From Flavobacteriales bacterium (GTDB lineage: Bacteria > Bacteroidota > Bacteroidia > Flavobacteriales > Flavobacteriaceae): DNA of 64,000 nucleotides. The translations under genes were made by a program, and so were the position numbers. Positions 27,172-36,138 of the stretch are shown one piece after another (within the stretch, counting starts at the first letter, position 1; the number at the start of each line of letters is the position of its first letter). The notes under the pieces were generated by a model. It searched no databases. It saw nothing but the letters and a program-made list of their open reading frames with translations, and was not told where the DNA came from. The DNA is taken from assembly GCA_026993355.1 (NCBI GenBank), contig JALWTX010000015.1, forward strand, positions 114,980 to 178,979. Direction: 5' to 3'.

Positions 27172-27834
27172 ATGCGTCTGCTACATCCCACATATTTTCC
27201 AAGCATTTTGACTTATGCTCTGATGCAATCGGCTGATAAAATTTTATTTGAAGTCAATGATTTTTACGAAAAACAAACCTACCGCAACCGGCTTTATATA
27301 CAAAGTGCCAATGCCAAACAAATGTTATCGGTACAAGTAAAACACACCCATAGCGATGGCAAACAATTATACAAGGATGTCTTGATTTCACATGATTTTG
27401 ATTGGCAAAAATTGCATTGGCGCAGTTTGGAAACCGCATACAGAACCTCGCCTTATTTTGAGTTTTATGAAGATGATTTGCGGCCCGTTTTTGAAAAAAA
27501 ATATACTTATTTGGTCGATTTAAATATAGATAGTATTCAAACTGTCAACCAGTTGTTGGATTTGCCTAAAGATTTTGAATTGACAAAAACCTACCAACCG
27601 GATTATGGCGATAAAGTTGAAGATTTACGTTTCTTGAAAAATGCCAAAAAAGAACCTTCTATTGTGGAAAAAATGCCGTTTTACACCCAAATGTTTCAAG
27701 ACAGGCATCCTTTTATGCCAAATTTGAGTATTTTGGATTTGTTATTTATGGAAGGCCCAAATACGGTTAATTATTTAGAAAAAATAGCCCGTTTGTGGGC
27801 TGACCAATCTGCTGTTCATGGAAGTTCAATTTAA
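27172..27834 (+). CDS. WbqC-like family protein
   Basis: 220 residues. The opening HPTYFPSILTYALMQSADKILFE and EVNDFYEKQTYRNRLYIQSAN match the WbqC family, found in polysaccharide loci and next to lepB in flavobacteria; no activity has been firmly shown. It follows lepB by three bases and overlaps the next gene by 17, so the three form one transcription unit. Confidence 0.82.
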   Translation: MRLLHPTYFPSILTYALMQSADKILFEVNDFYEKQTYRNRLYIQSANAKQMLSVQVKHTHSDGKQLYKDVLISHDFDWQKLHWRSLETAYRTSPYFEFYEDDLRPVFEKKYTYLVDLNIDSIQTVNQLLDLPKDFELTKTYQPDYGDKVEDLRFLKNAKKEPSIVEKMPFYTQMFQDRHPFMPNLSILDLLFMEGPNTVNYLEKIARLWADQSAVHGSSI

Positions 27835-28831
27835 ACATTATCAGTTACAAATGGCCCATCCCTTTGGGATTTCACGGTCAGTGCATACTGTACAACCCAC
27901 TTTTATTGTTGCCCTGTCCCAAGATGGCAAGACCGGTTATGGCGAAGCAACACAAAACCGCTACTATGGTGTAACCCCAGAAAAATTAGAAGCCGGTTTG
28001 AAAGATTTACAAGTTGAAATCGAATCTTATCCTTTTACGACGCCTGACGATTTTTATGACCATTTTCTTCATCCAAAATTAAAAAATTTTCGTTTTTTAA
28101 TGGCTGCCCTTGATGAGGCGGCTAATGATTTGTATGGCAAACTGCAAGGCAAACCGCTATGGCAATTATGGGGTTACCAGGCCGATCATTTACCCTTGAG
28201 CACTTATACCATTGCTTTGGATAGTCTAAAAGTAATGGGCGAAAAATTATTGGAAAAACCCTGGCCGGTTTATAAAATTAAATTAGGTACGACCAATGAT
28301 TTGGCAATTATCCAATACTTGAGAACTTTGACCGACAAGCCTTTTCGTGTTGATGCCAACACTGCATGGACGCCCCGGCAAACGGTTGAGAATGCGGTGA
28401 CTTTTAAAGATTATGGGGTTGAATTTATTGAACAGCCCTTGCCTTATGAGGCTTATGCCGAGATGAAAAAAATAAAATCCAAATTGGCTTTGCCTGTGAT
28501 AGCCGATGAATCAGTCAGAACGGAAGAAGATATTGCCAAATGTGTGGATGCTTTTGATGGAGTTAATGTCAAATTGGTTAAAGCCGGGGGCATTACGCCA
28601 GCAAGACGAATGTTGATAGAAGCACGCAACTTAGGTCTAAAAACCATGATTGGTTGTATGACGGAATCGTCTGTAGGTATTTCGGCAGCAGCTCAATTGT
28701 TGCCCTTATGTGATTATGCCGATTTAGATGGGGCGCTTCTCTTAAAAAAAGATATTGCACAGGGGGTAAAAATTGAAAACGGCCGGATTATTTTACCCAC
28801 GACCGGTGGCACCGGCGCCCATTTGATTTAA
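27818..28831 (+). CDS. Dipeptide epimerase (L-Ala-D/L-Glu type, enolase superfamily)
   Basis: 337 residues. Enolase-superfamily active site: Lys pair in VYKIKLGT (about 150), metal ligands Asp in FRVDANTAW, Glu in FIEQPLP, Asp in VIADESV, and the second base Lys in VKLVKAGGIT; DLDGALLL near the C-terminus is the substrate motif of dipeptide epimerases. It probably converts L-Ala-D-Glu from recycled murein to L-Ala-L-Glu. Ends before a perfect palindromic terminator. Confidence 0.88.
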   Translation: MEVQFKHYQLQMAHPFGISRSVHTVQPTFIVALSQDGKTGYGEATQNRYYGVTPEKLEAGLKDLQVEIESYPFTTPDDFYDHFLHPKLKNFRFLMAALDEAANDLYGKLQGKPLWQLWGYQADHLPLSTYTIALDSLKVMGEKLLEKPWPVYKIKLGTTNDLAIIQYLRTLTDKPFRVDANTAWTPRQTVENAVTFKDYGVEFIEQPLPYEAYAEMKKIKSKLALPVIADESVRTEEDIAKCVDAFDGVNVKLVKAGGITPARRMLIEARNLGLKTMIGCMTESSVGISAAAQLLPLCDYADLDGALLLKKDIAQGVKIENGRIILPTTGGTGAHLI

Positions 28832-28850
28832 TATTTTTTTGTTATAAAAA

Positions 28851-28884
28851 TAAAAGCTATTCATTCCGGAATGAATAGCTTTTA
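28851..28884. terminator. Perfect 34-base palindromic bidirectional terminator
   Basis: Seventeen-base arms centred at ATTCC/GGAAT with no mismatch, bordered by A- and T-runs, between two convergent genes. Confidence 0.85.
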
Positions 28885-28906
28885 TGATTTAAAGAAAATA
28901 ATAAAA

Positions 28907-29563
28907 TTAAGCATTGCCTTTTTTATAATCTGCTAAAAATTTTTCAAGTCCTATATCTGTTAAAGGATGTTTTAACAAGCCCAAAATCGGTTTTAAAGGG
29001 GCCGTAACCACGTCGGCACCAATTTTGGCACATTCGTTGATGTGCATGGTATGACGCACAGAAGCTGCCAATATTTGTGTCGGGTAGGCATAATTATCAT
29101 AGACCAAACGAATATCTGCTATCAAGCCTAAACCATCTTCAGAAATATCATCTAAACGGCCGATAAAAGGGGAGACATAGGTGGCGCCGGCTTTGGCGGC
29201 AAGCAAGGCCTGTCCCACTGAAAACACCAAAGTGCAATTGGTTTTAATCCCTTTGTTGCTCAAGTATTTGATGGCTTTAATGCCTTCTTTAATCATGGGA
29301 ATTTTAACCACAATATTCGGGGCAATATTAACCAATTCTTGTGCTTCTTTTATCATGCCGTCAAAATCGGTAGAAATAACTTCGGCACTGACATCGCCGC
29401 TGACTATTTCGCAGATTTGCCGGTAATGATTCATAATATTTTCCTTGCCGGTGATGCCTTCTTTGGCCATCAGGGATGGATTGGTTGTAACGCCATCTAA
29501 AATACCCAATTCGTTTGCTTCTTTAATGTCCGCAAGATTGGCGGTATCTATAAAAAATTTCAT
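28907..29563 (-). CDS. fsa: Fructose-6-phosphate aldolase / TalC-type transaldolase
   Basis: 218 residues of the short (class 3-4) transaldolase family: [29 protein letters not shown], the Schiff-base Lys in NIVVKIPM (about 80), NCTLVFS, and [11 protein letters not shown]. Length is typical for FSA/TalC and too short for a classical transaldolase. It transfers dihydroxyacetone units in the pentose phosphate pathway or cleaves fructose 6-phosphate; the family does not separate these by simple motifs. Its promoter region (29564-29658) is shared with nothing else. Confidence 0.92.
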   Translation of the reverse strand: MKFFIDTANLADIKEANELGILDGVTTNPSLMAKEGITGKENIMNHYRQICEIVSGDVSAEVISTDFDGMIKEAQELVNIAPNIVVKIPMIKEGIKAIKYLSNKGIKTNCTLVFSVGQALLAAKAGATYVSPFIGRLDDISEDGLGLIADIRLVYDNYAYPTQILAASVRHTMHINECAKIGADVVTAPLKPILGLLKHPLTDIGLEKFLADYKKGNA

Positions 29564-29658
29564 ATAATTTATTGTTTAATAATTAATAATTCAACAAACA
29601 AAGATACATTTTTTTGAACATAAAAGCTTTCTGATTGCTAAAGAATCAAAGGCTTTTT

Positions 29659-32600
29659 TCAAGGTTTTTTTAAATAATATTTGCGGTATTTATAATACGC
29701 CAGTAAAGCCAATATAAATACCCCGCCGATAAAATAATAGACAAAAGCCGGTGTTTGTTGCGGTTCGCCTTTGGCATATGAATGTAAGCCTGCTAAATAA
29801 TAATTGACCCCGAAATAAGTCATGGCTATAGAAGCAAAAGAAATAACCGCCAACAGATTAAAGGTGAATAAACCACGCAAACCGGGGACAAAACGGGCAT
29901 GTAAGACTAAAGCATAAACAATAATACTGATGAGTGCCCAAGTTTCTTTGGGATCCCAGCCCCAGTAACGTCCCCAACTTTCATTGGCCCATTGGCCACC
30001 TAAAAAGTTCCCAATGGTTAGCATTACCAAACCTATGGTTAAGGCCATTTCGGTTACAATGGTCAGTTCGCGAATGTAGTGTGCCAATTTTTCTTTGTTG
30101 TGTTCATTGGTTAAGGCCATCAAAAGTAAATTGATTAAGCCCAAAATCATACCAATGGCAAAAGGTCCATAGCTTGCCACAATGATGGACACATGTATAT
30201 CGAGCCAATAAGAATTTAAAACAGGCACGAGATTTTCAATTTGCGGGTCCATCCAATTCCAATGGGCAATCATTAATGTCATAGAGCCGACAAATAACCC
30301 CGAAGCTAATACCAAAGGCGACTTTCGTCCTAATATTAGGGTAAACAGAATGATGGCCAAAGAAACATAGATCATTGACTCATATGCATTACTCCAAGGG
30401 GCATGTCCACTGATATACCAGCGTAATGCCATAAAAAATACCATCCAAAGAAAGAGCAAAATGCTTAGGACATATAAAAGCTTTAAGCTATAATCAATTA
30501 TTTTGGAGCGACTAAAGATTTGTGCAATGGCCAAAATGAAAATAAACAGTGACAAAGTCATAAACTGCCAAAACAAAGAGCGGAAGGCATCATGTTTATT
30601 ATAATAGATTTCCCATTTAACTTTAGCTTCATCCGGATAGACGGCTTTGCCGAATTTATGTTGATATTGATCGACTGCCTTTAAAATTTTGTCTGCCAAA
30701 GTATAATCACCCGTTTGTTTGGCTTTAAAGATTTCTTTACTCCATAGTGGAATGGCATTGACCGCAAAATTTTTATCATCTTCATTAAAATCAAATTTTT
30801 TGATTTGTTTCCACGAGTACCATTTATGCTGTGGATCATTTGGTAAGGGGAATAACCTTAAATTATTGGTTAATAAAGTATTGTAGAGCAGGTTTACCCG
30901 TCCGCTGACGTTAACAATATCTTTGTCAAATTTTCCTTTTATTCGTTTTTTCTGGGCTTTTTCTAGATAAGATTGCAATTTGTAATTGCCTTGTTGATCA
31001 AAAAAATCAATTAATCGTGCGTATTTTTGATTTTTAGGGACCCCGATTAAATTTCGCAAACTTTCATCGCCACGTTCTAAGTAAATAATGGGTACATACC
31101 ACCAGCCTTCGGGGTAACTAATCATACCGGTTAAAATTTGGTCGGCGGTAAATTTTTGTCCGTCTTTGGTTGTATAAGTATCGTGTTTGGTCAGTTTACG
31201 TAATAGTTCAGAGCTGTAAGTGTTGACCGGTTTCATCCGTCCGCCGTAATCTTGTATAATCAGCCGGCCGAAATTTTCTGCTTTTTTGGCGGGTGCCACC
31301 GTTTTGATGATGATTGAATCAACTTTAATTTGATTTTCTTGTGCTTGTAAACTCCAACCGGTCATCAAAAATAAAAATAGCAATCCGGCTTGACGTTCCT
31401 TTTGAAGTTTGGCCAACATTTGGCGCAACTTATGAAATCTGGTGCCTTTGACCACAAAAATCATCAACAGACCGAAATAGAGTAGGGCATAACCGATATA
31501 AGTGATCCATGTCCCCCAAAAATCATGGTTTACAGACAGTTGGCTTTGCTCATAAGTAGGTGTGATGGTGTAGGAAGACTGGTAAAAGCGATAGCCTTTA
31601 TAATTGAGTACATGATTCATAAAAATACGGTAATTAAAGGTGGTATCTCTGTCTATAACCGTGACTTCGCTGGCATAAGACTTGGGCATATTGGAGCCCG
31701 GATATTTTTCTAATTGGAAATCGCGCAATTTAATTTGAAAAGGTAAGTGTCTATAGATAGACCCATAGCTCATGCGGAAATTTAAACCATTTAAGCGGAA
31801 GATTTTCGGATTTTCGGGCATGCCTTTTCCGCCATATAGATTGACTTGCTTAGTTTGCTCACCGGCTTGTACTTCTACTTGTAATAAATCGCGGTTGTTG
31901 CTGTTTTTTGGTCCGGCTATAAATTCTAACTTTCCTTTCGCCGGTCCTTCGGGAACAACAAAATTAAGACCGTCTATTTGATATAAAGATGCCAGGTGAA
32001 AAGGTACGACAGAATCTTTGGGTATATCAAATCTTTTTTGGTCGCGCATACGCATATAAGTTCCTTTAAAAGGTGACAAGAGAAACAGGCTGTCATTTTT
32101 GATAAACACATTGACAGCATCGGGAAAAGTATTGTTAAAAGCTAAACGGTGACCGCCTATATCTACTTGTTGTCCGTCGGCCAAATGTATTTCTTGCCGG
32201 CCTTGTCCGGTAGAGACTACAAATTTTAGGTAGGCTTCTCCTTTAGGTGTCTTTACCAATTTTTCTTTGGCTTTTGGTACAAATTTTAGAACGCTTATTT
32301 TAACCGGTGTATTTTTGAAATATAGTTTGGTTTGGTAATGATTGTCTGTTAAAAAGGGCACGTCAATGGCTGATAATTTCAAATTTTTGAGCAAGGGTGG
32401 GTCTATTTGTTGGACGCCATCGTCGATATGGGCTTTTAAATAAACTTTATCGGATAAAAATGTATCGGTTGTTTCGCCTTCTTTAATGGGCATCATTCCT
32501 TCAAAACTGATATAACGGGTGACACCTGCCCCAATTAAAATCAATAAAAATGCGATATGAAACAGGAAAACCGGCCACTTTTTCTTTTGGTACATTCTAA

Positions 32601-32814
32601 AACGGATGATATTGCCAATTAAATTGACGGCCAATAAGATCATGATTAGTTCAAACCAAAAACTATTGTAGATCAAGGTCCGGGCGGTAGGGGTACCAAA
32701 ATCATTTTCGACAAAGGTGGCGATAGCCATTGCCAAGGCAAAAAGGATGAAAAGTACCGCCATAGTTTTGGTTGATATGAGCAGTTGATATATTTTGTTT
32801 AGCCATTTATTCAT
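29659..32814 (-). CDS. Fused ResB-CcsA cytochrome c biogenesis protein
   Basis: 1051 residues. About 1-460 correspond to ResB/CcsB: three membrane helices near the N-terminus (residues 15-100), a long periplasmic domain, another helix near 430. After a ~300-residue periplasmic section (about 490-730) the CcsA part follows with eight or so helices and the haem-handling WWD loop (GGQWANESWGRYWGWDPKETWAL). System II haem lyases export haem and attach it to apocytochromes c. Such fusions are standard in Bacteroidota. Implies c-type cytochromes elsewhere in the genome. No cytochrome c gene is beside it. Confidence 0.93.
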   Translation of the reverse strand: MNKWLNKIYQLLISTKTMAVLFILFALAMAIATFVENDFGTPTARTLIYNSFWFELIMILLAVNLIGNIIRFRMYQKKKWPVFLFHIAFLLILIGAGVTRYISFEGMMPIKEGETTDTFLSDKVYLKAHIDDGVQQIDPPLLKNLKLSAIDVPFLTDNHYQTKLYFKNTPVKISVLKFVPKAKEKLVKTPKGEAYLKFVVSTGQGRQEIHLADGQQVDIGGHRLAFNNTFPDAVNVFIKNDSLFLLSPFKGTYMRMRDQKRFDIPKDSVVPFHLASLYQIDGLNFVVPEGPAKGKLEFIAGPKNSNNRDLLQVEVQAGEQTKQVNLYGGKGMPENPKIFRLNGLNFRMSYGSIYRHLPFQIKLRDFQLEKYPGSNMPKSYASEVTVIDRDTTFNYRIFMNHVLNYKGYRFYQSSYTITPTYEQSQLSVNHDFWGTWITYIGYALLYFGLLMIFVVKGTRFHKLRQMLAKLQKERQAGLLFLFLMTGWSLQAQENQIKVDSIIIKTVAPAKKAENFGRLIIQDYGGRMKPVNTYSSELLRKLTKHDTYTTKDGQKFTADQILTGMISYPEGWWYVPIIYLERGDESLRNLIGVPKNQKYARLIDFFDQQGNYKLQSYLEKAQKKRIKGKFDKDIVNVSGRVNLLYNTLLTNNLRLFPLPNDPQHKWYSWKQIKKFDFNEDDKNFAVNAIPLWSKEIFKAKQTGDYTLADKILKAVDQYQHKFGKAVYPDEAKVKWEIYYNKHDAFRSLFWQFMTLSLFIFILAIAQIFSRSKIIDYSLKLLYVLSILLFLWMVFFMALRWYISGHAPWSNAYESMIYVSLAIILFTLILGRKSPLVLASGLFVGSMTLMIAHWNWMDPQIENLVPVLNSYWLDIHVSIIVASYGPFAIGMILGLINLLLMALTNEHNKEKLAHYIRELTIVTEMALTIGLVMLTIGNFLGGQWANESWGRYWGWDPKETWALISIIVYALVLHARFVPGLRGLFTFNLLAVISFASIAMTYFGVNYYLAGLHSYAKGEPQQTPAFVYYFIGGVFILALLAYYKYRKYYLKKP

Positions 32815-33104
32815 AATGATTCTAATTTGTTCACAAAATTACAAGAAGCAGGGGAATATGAAAGTATATTTAACAAAAAATTTTAATGGAATAAATGGTT
32901 TTCATAAATAAAACCTATGGTACGGTTTGGTTCATTTTCTTGTCTGTTTGCCCACTTTTTTCTTTATTAACTGCTTCTTTTAAAATTCAGAAAAGGCTAT
33001 GAAGACAATAGGTGTACTTTAACACCCAATTAACACCCACTTTGGTGGCACTTTGATAGCACTTTGCCCGGCTTGAATTTTAGGGGTATTTGTTACGTAA
33101 GGTT
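32815..33104. other. Gene-free stretch upstream of the ResB-CcsA gene
   Basis: 290 bases holding presumably the promoter of the minus-strand gene; I see no coding frame and no strong structure, only a small direct repetition (AACACCCAATTAACACCCACT near 33030). Confidence 0.4.
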
Positions 33105-33542
33105 TGTCGTTTTGAACGCAGTGAGAGATCTCAAGATAGAAAAAGATTCCTTCCCGATGTATCGGGACAAGCCATCACTACGTTCGTTCGGAATGACAAG
33201 GTCTTTCATATACCCTTTTGTCATTTCGACTGAGTGACGAAGGAACAATGAGAAATCTCATTATATCAAATATGATTCAATTGAGATCTCTCACTACGTT
33301 CGAAATGACAGTGGGATGTCATTCCGACAGAGCAAGGCACGAGCGACGAGGAATCTCTCAATTGACACAAGGTGAGATTTCTCACTGCGTTCGAAATGAC
33401 AGGCGGCATACAAAACAGCATGTCATTCAGAATGAGCTTTCCTGACGATTGGAAGCAAAACAACAGCTTGTCCCGAAACGTCGGGAAATAATCTCAAAAA
33501 CCTAAATGAGATTCCTCCTCTTTTCGTTCGTTCGGAATGACA
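33105..33542. repeat. Cluster of four palindromic repeats (TGTCATT...AATGACA family)
   Basis: Four consecutive elements of 85-122 bases (33105-33198, 33219-33310, 33317-33401, 33421-33542). Each starts TGTCATT(T/C)CGA or a variant, passes through GAGAAATCTCA-like sequence and ends TCGAAATGACA or GGAATGACA, so each is an imperfect inverted repeat with the ends as arms. Short frames crossing them on both strands are not genes. Confidence 0.8.
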
Positions 33543-33666
33543 AAAGGGATTTTTCTGTTAAAAACTTTTTGTTACCATGTAAAAATATGAAATTTTAGTT
33601 TATCCTTACTTTTTTCCATTGCCGAAAAATCTCGGCTTAGCTGTGACTAACTTTTTTAAGCGTTCC

Positions 33667-33690
33667 TTTCTTTTGCTTGTCCAAAAGAAA
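33667..33690. repeat. Hairpin element TTTCTTTTG...CAAAAGAAA
   Basis: Nine-base arms around a short loop. A diverged relative with arms ACTTTTTTG / CAAAAAAGT occurs at 35051-35073. In each case the shared sequence GGGTAATGACCGCAAACT follows 230-370 bases later (34033-34050 and 35279-35296), so the region contains two diverged copies of one compound element. Confidence 0.55.
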
Positions 33691-33796
33691 GAACCAAAGA
33701 AAAAGACCCCTCCCCGTAGGAATTTTTTGCAGATTTAAAAACAGAAAACTACCCAAAACAAAAACAATTTCCATTAGTTTTTAAATCTACCAAAAC

Positions 33797-34014
33797 CGGT
33801 TGTCAAAATTTTGCGTTGCTAGTGTCATGTTTAGTAGGATAATTGGTGTAAGCCGAAGTAATTTTTGTTGAGAACAAAGCAGATAATTTTCAGCATAGCC
33901 GTAGCTATGGTTAAAATTATTAATGCAGTTATCGGCTAAAAGAACGAGTGCTTGGTACCAAAATATTATACTGGACATGACACTTACCACCTGGGTTCAA
34001 AATTCTTGACAACC
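33797..34014. repeat. MITE-like nested inverted-repeat element (about 218 bp)
   Basis: Outer arms GGTTGTCAA(AA)TTTT at 33799-33814 and its near-complement ending TTGACAACC at 34013; second perfect 10-base arms AGTGTCATGT (33821-33830) and ACATGACACT (33975-33984); a central hairpin near 33880-33920 with CATAGC/GCTATG. Three nested symmetries about roughly the same centre. A 67-codon frame inside it is a by-product. Confidence 0.6.
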
Positions 34015-34102
34015 TATTCTGGACGGGGAGGCGGGTAATGACCGCAAACTATAAGTATTTTTTTTTGACTTTGAAAGTAGTTTGTTATTTTTAACTTCCA
34101 TA

Positions 34103-34203
34103 GGACACTGAGTGTTTTTTGTGAAGTATGAGCAAAAATGTATCGAAGTGTCCGGTGGCTTAGATGTACTCAGTCATCTAAGTATTCAAAAAAACATTGA
34201 GAC
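34103..34203. repeat. Second palindromic element with double hairpin
   Basis: GGACACT (34103-34109) pairs with AGTGTCC (34147-34153); CTTAGATG (34159-34166) pairs with CATCTAAG (34175-34182); the flanking A/T-rich ends (GTGTTTTTT and AAAAAAACAT) are also roughly complementary. It abuts the 3' end of the toxin pseudogene. Confidence 0.5.
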
Positions 34204-34464
34204 TTATTTATCATAATGATAGCTACAGGAATCAATTCGTATTTCATCATCTGTATATTTATATACCAAACGAAGTTCTGAGGTAATTCTTCTGGACCAA
34301 TAACCTTGTAATTCACCTTTTAAGGCTTCTGTTTTCCCGATGCCTTAATAAGAAGTTCGCATACAACTTTTAAGTAATTTGTTTATACGCTTTAAGATAT
34401 TTTTATCTACTTTTTGCCAATATAAATAATCTTCCCAATATGAAGACGACCAAATCAATTTCAT
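34204..34464 (-). pseudogene. yoeB: YoeB/Txe-type toxin pseudogene with internal stop
   Basis: The 87-codon frame reads MKLIWSSSYWEDYLYWQK..., then [19 protein letters not shown]..., ending CSYHYDK. It aligns end to end with the 84-residue mRNA interferase YoeB, and the catalytic Glu (KTEALK), Arg (ELRLVY) and His (SYHY) are all present. Codon 40, a Glu in YoeB (PFEGKGK), is TAA here (position complement of about 34345-34347). The start ATG overlaps the antitoxin stop as ATGA. One substitution from an intact toxin, so inactivation is recent or a sequencing error is possible. Confidence 0.8.
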
Positions 34465-34711
34465 TCCTCAATAAGATCTTTCTTAATCCCCCCACCTTGT
34501 TCAAGCTCAGCAATTGATTTTAATAAAATGCCTCTGTTTGGTCCTTTAAGCAAATAGGCAGTTTCTTTTAAAGAATTGTATTCCTCGAAGGGTATTAATA
34601 TCAAATTTTTTTTCCTTTTCTTTTGATAATAAGTCCATTTACATCATCTAGAACTTTATCCAGCCAATGTTTTAAGTTTGAGCGAAAATCTGTATAATTT
34701 ACTACATCTAT
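34461..34711 (-). pseudogene. yefM: YefM-type antitoxin pseudogene, frameshifted in a poly-A run
   Basis: The first part encodes VVNYTDFRSNLKHWLDKVLDD and GLIIKRKGKK, the YefM N-terminal fold; after an 8-base A run (around 34608-34615) the frame must shift by one to continue NLILIPFEEYNSLKETAYLLK...SIAELEQGGG, the YefM toxin-binding tail. The 5' end has no ATG in frame: the codon before DVVNYT is ATA. A -7-like TATTTTTG survives at 34716-34723. The stop overlaps the toxin ATG, the normal yefM-yoeB arrangement. Confidence 0.75.
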
Positions 34712-34794
34712 ATTGCAAAAATATAAAAAAGTACTTAATATTTGGTTTTTAATTATTTTGTAATTGATATTTCATATTGTTTTGTTTTTTCTAA

Positions 34795-34986
34795 TTACCA
34801 CACGATGGAATCGTGCGGTAGCGGGTAATAATGGTTTTCTTCGAATATTTTTATTTTGTGGGTTTCGGGGTCAAAGGTGTAGCTCAACCGGTTGTTGCCT
34901 AGGTGGTCTTTGCAATTGAGTTGAAAGTTGTCAAAAGTGCCTAGTGGAAAGTGCCAAGCGGAAAAGTGCGTGGATAGTAATCTCAT
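34795..34986 (-). pseudogene. Fragment of an Rhs/YD-repeat protein core
   Basis: A 63-codon frame whose residues 27-56 (KDHLGNNRLSYTF, IKIFEENHYYP) match the conserved end of the Rhs-associated core (DHLGN.RLSY...EENNYYPFG) of Bacteroidota Rhs proteins. The reading then runs into a palindromic repeat instead of the expected FGL and stops. The rest of the large Rhs gene is missing on both sides. Confidence 0.7.
34796..34820. repeat. Hairpin element TACCACACGA...TCGTGCGGTA, copy 1
   Basis: Ten-base arms with one mismatch, 5-base loop, followed by GCGGG. It truncates the Rhs fragment. A second copy lies at 35686-35713. Confidence 0.7.
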
Positions 34987-35050
34987 TTTACGACAACTTT
35001 ATTTGTTCAAACAATACATGGTAAAAATAGGAAATTTTTATTAAATCATT

Positions 35051-35296
35051 ACTTTTTTGCATCGACCAAAAAAGTAACAAAAAGGTCTAGCCTTACGAAA
35101 CTTTTCCTAAATTTTACGTTCCACTCCCTAGACAATCTGAACTCGCACAAACCTTTTAATAATGTATTGTAATTTCTGAATATTTTTGTTTTTAATGCAT
35201 GCTTTGGTTTAGCTCGAACAGTAGATTGTCCTTTACGTCCGTTCCACTCAGATTATACGTAAAGCCTTCGTATGGCAGGGGTAATGACCGCAAACT
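35051..35296. repeat. Second diverged copy of the compound element
   Basis: Begins with the ACTTTTTTG/CAAAAAAGT hairpin and ends with GGGTAATGACCGCAAACT (35279-35296), which is identical to 34033-34050; both copies are followed by a long T run. An 83-codon plus-strand frame across this area is not supported as a gene. Confidence 0.5.
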
Positions 35297-35433
35297 TCCG
35301 GCATTTTTTTTCTCACTTTTTGATGTAAGATTTTGGTTTTTCAATTACTTCTCAATTTTGGATGTTTTTTTTGAAAAAATCTTAAAAATACCATTTCAAA
35401 ATCTTAATAAAATAAGTAGCGCAAGATGTATGG

Positions 35434-35456
35434 CCGTTTTTAACCGTTAAAAACGG
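35434..35456. terminator. Perfect hairpin CCGTTTTTAA / TTAAAAACGG
   Basis: Ten-base perfect arms around CCG. Looks like a remnant terminator or operator; immediately after it (35460) a 27-codon frame MLSNQPDENEINPLIHKLNAYQ might be the start of a lost gene. Confidence 0.4.
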
Positions 35457-35628
35457 ATAATGCTCAGCAACCAACCGGATGAAAACGAAATTAACCCCTT
35501 AATTCATAAACTCAATGCTTACCAAAAAACATTTATTGGATGAAAAGAAAAATTTTAAACAAAAAAATCCACTCAAAATAAGTAGCTTTTTTGGGTTTTT
35601 AGTTTTGTTTTATCACACATAGGATGGA

Positions 35629-36060
35629 ATGCTATACAATCGCGCACCAGCTGGGGTAGCGGGGGTAGCTAGTAGAAATATTAGACTACCACACGAAAGG
35701 ATTCGTGTGGTAGCGGGACATGGCAATGTTGTAAAAGATCCTTTGGATGCCATTATCGAACAATTTAACGAGCAGTGGTTCAGCGGTTGGGAAGCGACTC
35801 CGGAAGACCAACGTATTGTGTTGTTGCAACTGATTCAGAAAATCAAGGAACACCCGGACTATCAAAGTAAATTTGCCGATAATAAAGACCGCCAAAACCG
35901 CGATTTGACCTTTAAGAAAATTTTAGATGATGTGATGTTGAAAAAACGCCGCCAAGATGCCGATTTATACAAACTTTACAGTAAAGACGAAGGTTTTTAT
36001 CGTGCCTTTTTTGACACGATGAAACGTTTGTCGGAAATGGATTTGCCGGATGCGGGATAA
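35629..36060 (+). pseudogene. hsdR: C-terminal remnant of a type I restriction enzyme R subunit
   Basis: From about 35731 the frame reads KDPLDAIIEQFNEQWFSGW, EATPEDQRI, LYKLYSKDEGFYRAFFDTM, the C-terminal helical domain of HsdR (normally about residues 900-1010). The N-terminal nuclease and helicase domains are gone. Upstream codons come from the palindrome at 35686-35713, so the open frame before the HsdR part is accidental. No hsdM or hsdS is in the window. Confidence 0.8.
35686..35713. repeat. Hairpin element CTACCACACGAA...TTCGTGTGGTAG, copy 2
   Basis: Twelve-base perfect arms around AGGA, followed by CGGG as in copy 1. It lies just upstream of the HsdR remnant. Confidence 0.75.
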
Positions 36061-36138
36061 AAATGTGGAGTTGTTTTTGTAAGATTTAATAAAAGCTTAA
36101 AAAAATCATTTTCTTTAAGGTATAGTTTTATTAAATTT

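Noticed and set aside
33218..33463. Short overlapping frames on both strands
   Set aside because: They are translations of palindromic repeats.
33105..33542. CRISPR array
   Set aside because: The repeated units are palindromic with variable length and no constant repeat-spacer spacing; no cas genes nearby.
33787..33990. Small hypothetical protein on the minus strand
   Set aside because: It lies entirely in the nested palindromic element and has no protein-like conservation pattern.
35199..35450. 83-codon plus-strand frame
   Set aside because: It covers a repeat with a T run and encodes an unlikely Phe-rich product.
35460..35543. 27-codon frame beginning MLSNQPDENEINPL
   Set aside because: It looks protein-like but is too short and ends at once; at best the start of a lost gene.
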